From a virus: 32,245 bases of DNA. The stretch lies in the IMG/VR virus record IMGVR_UViG_3300023240_000069, positions 1-32,245 of that record, one strand, 5' to 3'. The notes beneath the pieces are model-generated. The model ran no database searches. It had not been told where the DNA came from and worked only from the letters and a program-made list of their open reading frames with translations. Made by a program: the position numbers and the translations under genes. The first letter of the stretch is position 1. Every line of letters starts with the position of its first letter. This document shows positions 30,853 through 32,245 of the stretch, one piece after another.

Positions 30853-30862
30853 CCCTGCGTTG
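30853..30862. repeat. IS target-site duplication, right copy
   Basis: CCCTGCGTTG, identical to 29420-29429, directly follows the right inverted repeat. Confidence 0.9.
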
Positions 30863-30939
30863 GCTGCAAGGGCATTTCAAATTTGAAGGAGTGCAATTGG
30901 TTTAAAAATATACTAACATACTTTGTCGCGGTGTTCAAA

Positions 30940-32245
30940 CTAGCTTATGTCACGGAGCACGCCGGATAGTGTTACTCTGTGATTTCCACTATTTTGGTGC
31001 GTTGTGTAGTAGAGAAGCTTGTCACCCGCGCTCAAGAATATTGGCGTGTTGGGTAAAGATATGATTTTCATATTAACGTCTTCACTACGGCTACTAGTCA
31101 ACGCAACATTTTCCGAGCTATTAACTGCAAGGTTCATATCAGGTGATTTTATTGATGTAACATCGTTGTACGCAAAGCCATATAGATAACCAGTAAGTTC
31201 CGGCAACGCAGCAATAACCAACGTCAACTCAAGAAGATACCCTGTTGGCACAGTGTACAACTCCGTAACAAACGTCTTGTCTTGTACTCCATTAAATAAA
31301 GTCATTCTGGCATTATAATGATTTGTGTTGTAACCTGCAAGTACTACGCCGTTTAAAAGCACTAAATTAAAAGTGTTGTGTTCGTAAGTTGGACTCGGCC
31401 TTGGTGGTCCGTGATAATCGGTCAAGGCTGAAATAGTCGTGCTGGCATACGATGAAACACTAGTCCCATTATGGGTGACGTCTATCTGGGAAAGCGTGTT
31501 GCTATAGTCATGAATTAACCGAACTGTTGTTGGATTTATTACGACAGCCCCCCAAAAATTATGAGTAGATAAGTTAATAGTTCCCGTAGAAAGTGTTATT
31601 GTTGCGACAGGAACGTTACCTATGGCTTGGTACATAAAGTTACTAGTAGTCTGCCTACCAACAACGAAGAATGAAGTGTCTGTTAAGCGAACGATTACGG
31701 GTTGATACGTCTGTTCAGCAAGAGCATAGGTGACCTCAGAAGTGGATGTCGTTATCGTCATATCTGATATACTTAAGAACTTAGTGTATACCGCGCTAGC
31801 TGTAACCCACGTCGCGACTGCGCTAACAGTAGTCAGTGTAGCTATTTGATGGTTAGAGCTTTTATTGGTTCCAGTGTCAACTGCTATGAAGAACGTAACT
31901 TCCTTAAGTGTTCCCGGAAGAGGGTCAACTCCCGAAGTGTCCACCATGCAAGCATAGCCCTTATTATCCACTGTGTTTTTATAGAAAGCAATAACCCTGT
32001 CTGCATCTACATAATCACAGCCAAGAGGTACTCCTGCGGTCCCACTTATTGAGATTGCATCAGACATTGTTACATCAAGCGTCACTGGGTCTACATCTAC
32101 TTGTACTGCAACAACCTCATCAACGCCGTTGTTATCTCTTATAAACGCAATAGCCCTTGTGTCAGTCACTCTACATGCACAAAGATAAGTTAGAAAGCTA
32201 GAATTTATAGATGTAAGATCTGGGTGATTGAACCGCTCACCTTGA
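30940..32245 (-). CDS. Probable tail fibre/receptor-binding protein, partial
   Basis: The frame is open to the right edge of the window with no stop, so the gene starts beyond 32245; an internal GTG at 32169 is probably not the start. The 435 visible residues are beta-rich with loosely repeated blocks (DTRAIAFIRDN, DADRVIAFYKN, DTSFFVVGR, NPTTVRLIHDY) of about 50-60 residues, as in beta-propeller-like fibre or adhesin domains. The C-terminus is a beta-rich head. A hairpin that formerly followed the gene is now split by the IS. Fibre identity is inferred from composition and position. Confidence 0.6.
   Translation of the reverse strand, partial: QGERFNHPDLTSINSSFLTYLCACRVTDTRAIAFIRDNNGVDEVVAVQVDVDPVTLDVTMSDAISISGTAGVPLGCDYVDADRVIAFYKNTVDNKGYACMVDTSGVDPLPGTLKEVTFFIAVDTGTNKSSNHQIATLTTVSAVATWVTASAVYTKFLSISDMTITTSTSEVTYALAEQTYQPVIVRLTDTSFFVVGRQTTSNFMYQAIGNVPVATITLSTGTINLSTHNFWGAVVINPTTVRLIHDYSNTLSQIDVTHNGTSVSSYASTTISALTDYHGPPRPSPTYEHNTFNLVLLNGVVLAGYNTNHYNARMTLFNGVQDKTFVTELYTVPTGYLLELTLVIAALPELTGYLYGFAYNDVTSIKSPDMNLAVNSSENVALTSSRSEDVNMKIISLPNTPIFLSAGDKLLYYTTHQNSGNHRVTLSGVLRDIS

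Noticed and set aside
29412-30876. GAAATGCCC ... GGGCATTTC as the IS terminal repeats
   Set aside because: These arms lie outside the 10-bp target duplication. The true ends are CAGGG...CCCTG; the outer arms are the host hairpin that was split.
1-32245. tRNA or rRNA genes, integrase, phage repressor with HTH
   Set aside because: None could be seen in the sequence; a lysogenic lifestyle cannot be claimed from this window.

Overview
The window is part of a bacteriophage or prophage genome. Strong AAGGAGG-type ribosome binding sites, GTG/TTG starts, DUF3846-type accessory proteins and a fragment that looks like a type I-C CRISPR repeat suggest a Firmicutes (Bacillota) host; the species cannot be named from the sequence. 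There is no tape-measure or major tail-tube gene. A P22-like set of genes is present instead (terminase, portal, scaffold, coat, short-tail proteins, very large ejection-type proteins), so a short-tailed podovirus is inferred. The fibre gene runs off the right edge and the first gene may run off the left edge.

Layout. Bases 1-11421 (+ strand) form a dense early operon with many overlapping genes: small accessory genes (RadC/JAB protein, J-domain protein, zinc-ribbon protein, DUF3846), a SNF2-like helicase, a zinc-binding probable ssDNA-binding protein, a primase/TOPRIM/DUF927 helicase, a PD-(D/E)xK resolvase, a 29-residue membrane peptide and an amidase endolysin. A bidirectional terminator at 11424-11467 separates this arm from the convergent late arm (- strand, read right to left): an unidentified 288-residue protein, TerS, TerL, a small membrane protein, portal, scaffold, major capsid protein, a small capsid-decoration candidate, connector, a second small membrane protein, a beta-rich tail protein, a small virion protein, two large ejection-type proteins and a holin-like protein. 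The endolysin and the holin candidate therefore lie on opposite strands, tail to tail.

Mobile DNA. An ISAs1-family element (29430-30852, 16-bp terminal inverted repeats, 10-bp target duplication) sits between the fibre gene and the late operon, inside a hairpin and only about 20 bp upstream of a near-consensus late-strand promoter. Its transposase is broken by one lesion: a perfect 32-bp duplication separated by 36 bp, of which 25 bp look like a type I-C CRISPR repeat. Those are the dimensions of one CRISPR repeat-spacer-repeat unit, and removing 68 bp restores the transposase exactly. This is the most unusual thing in the window. It fits off-target spacer integration by a host Cas1-Cas2, but a chimeric assembly must be excluded.

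Other unusual signals are a 53-bp two-hairpin element present twice in the early operon with a compensatory base-pair change; a TerL that appears to start at AUU behind a perfect ribosome binding site; a (TG)6 tract that puts a zinc-ribbon gene out of frame with its start; a promoter with a palindrome between -35 and -10 that leads to a terminator about 70 nt later; and a 10-bp sequence present three times just upstream of terS.
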